Of a stretch of 10,198 nt of DNA, positions 8,957 through 10,198 are shown one piece after another. The stretch comes from Auriscalpium vulgare (lineage: Eukaryota; Basidiomycota; Agaricomycetes; Russulales; Auriscalpiaceae). How positions within the stretch are numbered: position 1 is the stretch's first letter; the number at the start of each line of letters is the position of its first letter. The position numbers and the translations under genes were made by a program. The notes beneath the pieces were generated by a model. It had not been told where the DNA came from, did not search any database, and saw nothing but the letters and a program-made list of their open reading frames with translations. The stretch lies in contig JAHBBC010000095.1 in the NCBI GenBank assembly GCA_019915015.1, forward strand, positions 1-10,198. The letters run 5' to 3'.

Positions 8957-9256
8957 AGGAATAGACAACGAGAGGTGGGCTTTGTAGTGGCAGGGAGCAA
9001 AGAGCTGAACCGTCTTATCGAGATCCGGACCGATAAGAATCTTTCGAGCACTCGACTTTGTTTCTGAGCGTTGTCACCAGCATTATTATCAAGGGCCCAA
9101 TTGCAAGCCTTACAGCATTTTGCAAGAATGACTACACGGTTCTCTGTATACAGATGTACCGAATCGACGCACGCGGTCGGCATGCACGCGCGCGTCGACC
9201 TCCTGTTGCGGCTCTGTGTCCCTCTCCGTTGCGTTCGCGCACGTCACGTTCCTTCG

Positions 9257-9296
9257 CGCAGAACGCGTCGATGTCCCTGCTCGCAGAACGCGTCGA
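9257..9296 (+). repeat. 15-bp direct repeat, spaced by 25 bp
   Basis: The sequence CGCAGAACGCGTCGA occurs at 9257-9271 and 9282-9296. It lies in the distal part of the unknown minus-strand gene, where it makes a small charged repeat. A local duplication is the simplest reading. Confidence 0.7.
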
Positions 9297-9672
9297 CTTC
9301 CCCGCCGTACTTTCCTTGTCGATGCCCCCCCAACCTGTGCGCCATCGCCTTCTCCTTCAGCGCACGCTGCGCGGGTTCGGCGGCGCCTCTCGTCATGATC
9401 AGAGCGCGCATAGGACGCGGAGGGGCGGGCACAGCGGCGATGACGTCCGCGCAATCTTTGCAGGTGCCCTGTGCCGCTGAGATCTGCTCCCACGGCAGGT
9501 GGATTGGAGGCGAGCCATGCTGTACGGGCTGCGAAAGAGGACGTTAGATGCCATTGATAGCAAATCCAGCTCAAGGCACCTGCTCCCGACCTTTCAATCA
9601 GCCCAGCTCGATACTCCGCCCTCCCCTCCTCCTTTCTGGGAGAGCACGAGCACGCGGCACCCGACGCCCTTT

Positions 9673-9718
9673 CCGGGCGTGCGTGAGCGACGCGCGCATC
9701 GCTCGCTCGCACGCCCGG
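9673..9718. repeat. Long GC-rich inverted repeat (hairpin)
   Basis: The left arm at 9673-9690 starts CCGGGCGTGCG. The right arm at 9699-9718 is its reverse complement, ending CGCACGCCCGG. The outer 11 bp pair perfectly, and GAGCGA/TCGCTC extends the stem after a small bulge, leaving a loop of about 8 nt. It falls inside the proposed first exon of the 9132-9782 gene, just downstream of its start. It could form a strong RNA structure there or reflect a small foldback insertion. Confidence 0.75.
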
Positions 9719-9782
9719 GAGCTGCATCGATCTTGCCGAGAATGTGCAGCTCGAACGCGTGCTGTAACGGGGCGTTTGGCAT

Positions 9783-10198
9783 CAGTCGATGTTGGTCTCG
9801 AGTGAGTTGAACGAGCTGGCAGCTGCGCGCGACGGCGGGCACGGAAAAAGCAGGCCCCCGGTGGGCTGCGGACGTGGGAAAAGCTCCTGTAAGCGTTGTC
9901 GGCACACAGTACTAATAGAGACGATAGATACTCACCGATCTACGCAGTCTGCAGAGTCTCAGCGGGCGGTGGACACTGAGCGTAGCAGGACGTGGAAGAC
10001 GCTGGAAGACGTCGATGACCCCGGTGACCTAGACCGGAGCGCCGAGCCGGAGCGCTCGGGCCTGGACGTGGGACCTGAAGCTCGCTTATGGGTTGGACTT
10101 GCGAGTTGGACCTCGGTTATCCGATGGCTTTGATTGGTGGTCATGGAAGCTGGACATGATCACTGGAACTCATATTTTCCGCGAAAACGACGTTTATA
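9783..10198 (-). other. Upstream region of the last gene, with a candidate 49-nt intron
   Basis: A GTGAGT donor at 9935 and a CTTACAG acceptor at 9887 bound a 49-nt segment with fungal intron features on the minus strand. Flanking minus-strand sequence stays open in one frame from an AG near 10030 through this junction to a TGA at 9779-9781, which overlaps the ATG at 9780-9782. This may be a leader intron, a short upstream reading frame, or a separate upstream exon. I see no recognisable protein in 9936-10198. Confidence 0.35.

Larger units (their letters stand above)
9132..9782 (-). pseudogene. Unrecognised GC-rich gene with an apparent homopolymer frameshift
   Basis: I do not recognise the product. 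The second exon opens at 9528 after a very good intron end (branch CTAAC, acceptor TTTCGCAG). It reads HLPWEQISAAQGTCKDCADV, then PMRALIMTRGAAEPAQRALK. Reading frame breaks at a run of seven C on the + strand (9325-9331). With that break allowed for, the next frame continues IDKESTAGKSTRSASRDIDA and CAKERDVRERNGEGHRA to a TAG at 9132-9134. The proposed first exon is 9782-9615 (MPNAPLQHAFELHILGKIDA onward), joined in phase through an 86-nt intron with a weaker GTATCG donor. The ATG at 9782-9780 overlaps a TGA of another frame. Composition is host-like. It could be a real decay event or a base-calling error at the homopolymer. The start and 3' end are uncertain. Confidence 0.45.

Noticed and set aside
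9110..9727. 205-codon minus-strand open frame
   Set aside because: It runs through the branch site and acceptor of a clear intron at 9529-9614 and is Arg/Ala/Ser-rich; the other frame carries better protein sequence.
1..10198. tRNA, rRNA, CRISPR arrays, LTRs, reverse transcriptase and bacterial operon features
   Set aside because: None seen by eye on either strand; the intron-rich structure is eukaryotic.

Overview
The window looks like nuclear DNA of a basidiomycete fungus, probably an Agaricomycete. The evidence is the many short spliceosomal introns (mostly 41-70 nt, GTRNGN donors, CTRAY-like branch points, YAG acceptors), the GC-rich codon use of the flanking genes, a PHO80/PCL-type cyclin, and transposon-linked protein families common in basidiomycetes. 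Genes are split into exons, so almost none is a single open frame. I rebuilt the models below by hand, requiring every splice junction to keep reading phase.

Layout from left to right. (1) 1-1330, + strand, GC-rich: the 3' part of an unrecognised coiled-coil gene with an apparent frameshift and a stop. (2) 1503-2673, - strand: a six-exon PHO80-like cyclin. (3) 2918-3919, - strand: an uncertain four-exon unknown gene whose last exon is the best supported. (4) About 3976-8882: an island of clearly lower GC that I read as one mobile element or nested elements. On the + strand it holds a ten-exon gene ending at 6004 for a 2-oxoglutarate/Fe(II) dioxygenase-like protein resembling the fungal TET/JBP group. 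Convergent to it is a C-terminal fragment of an integrase (6063-6545). After a GC-rich spacer of about 300 bp comes a complete six-exon integrase gene (6864-8882, - strand) with an intact DDE triad. (5) 9132-9782, - strand, GC-rich: an unknown gene with a homopolymer frameshift, then upstream sequence with a candidate intron up to the window end.

The most notable content is the pairing of a putative nucleic-acid-modifying dioxygenase with a DDE integrase in one low-GC island. Both are free of internal stops once their introns are removed. From established knowledge, TET/JBP-type genes are expanded in basidiomycetes and are mainly linked to KDZ-type transposases. Linkage to an rve-type integrase would be a different arrangement. 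Whether both genes move together cannot be settled from this window, because no terminal repeats or target-site duplications were found by eye.
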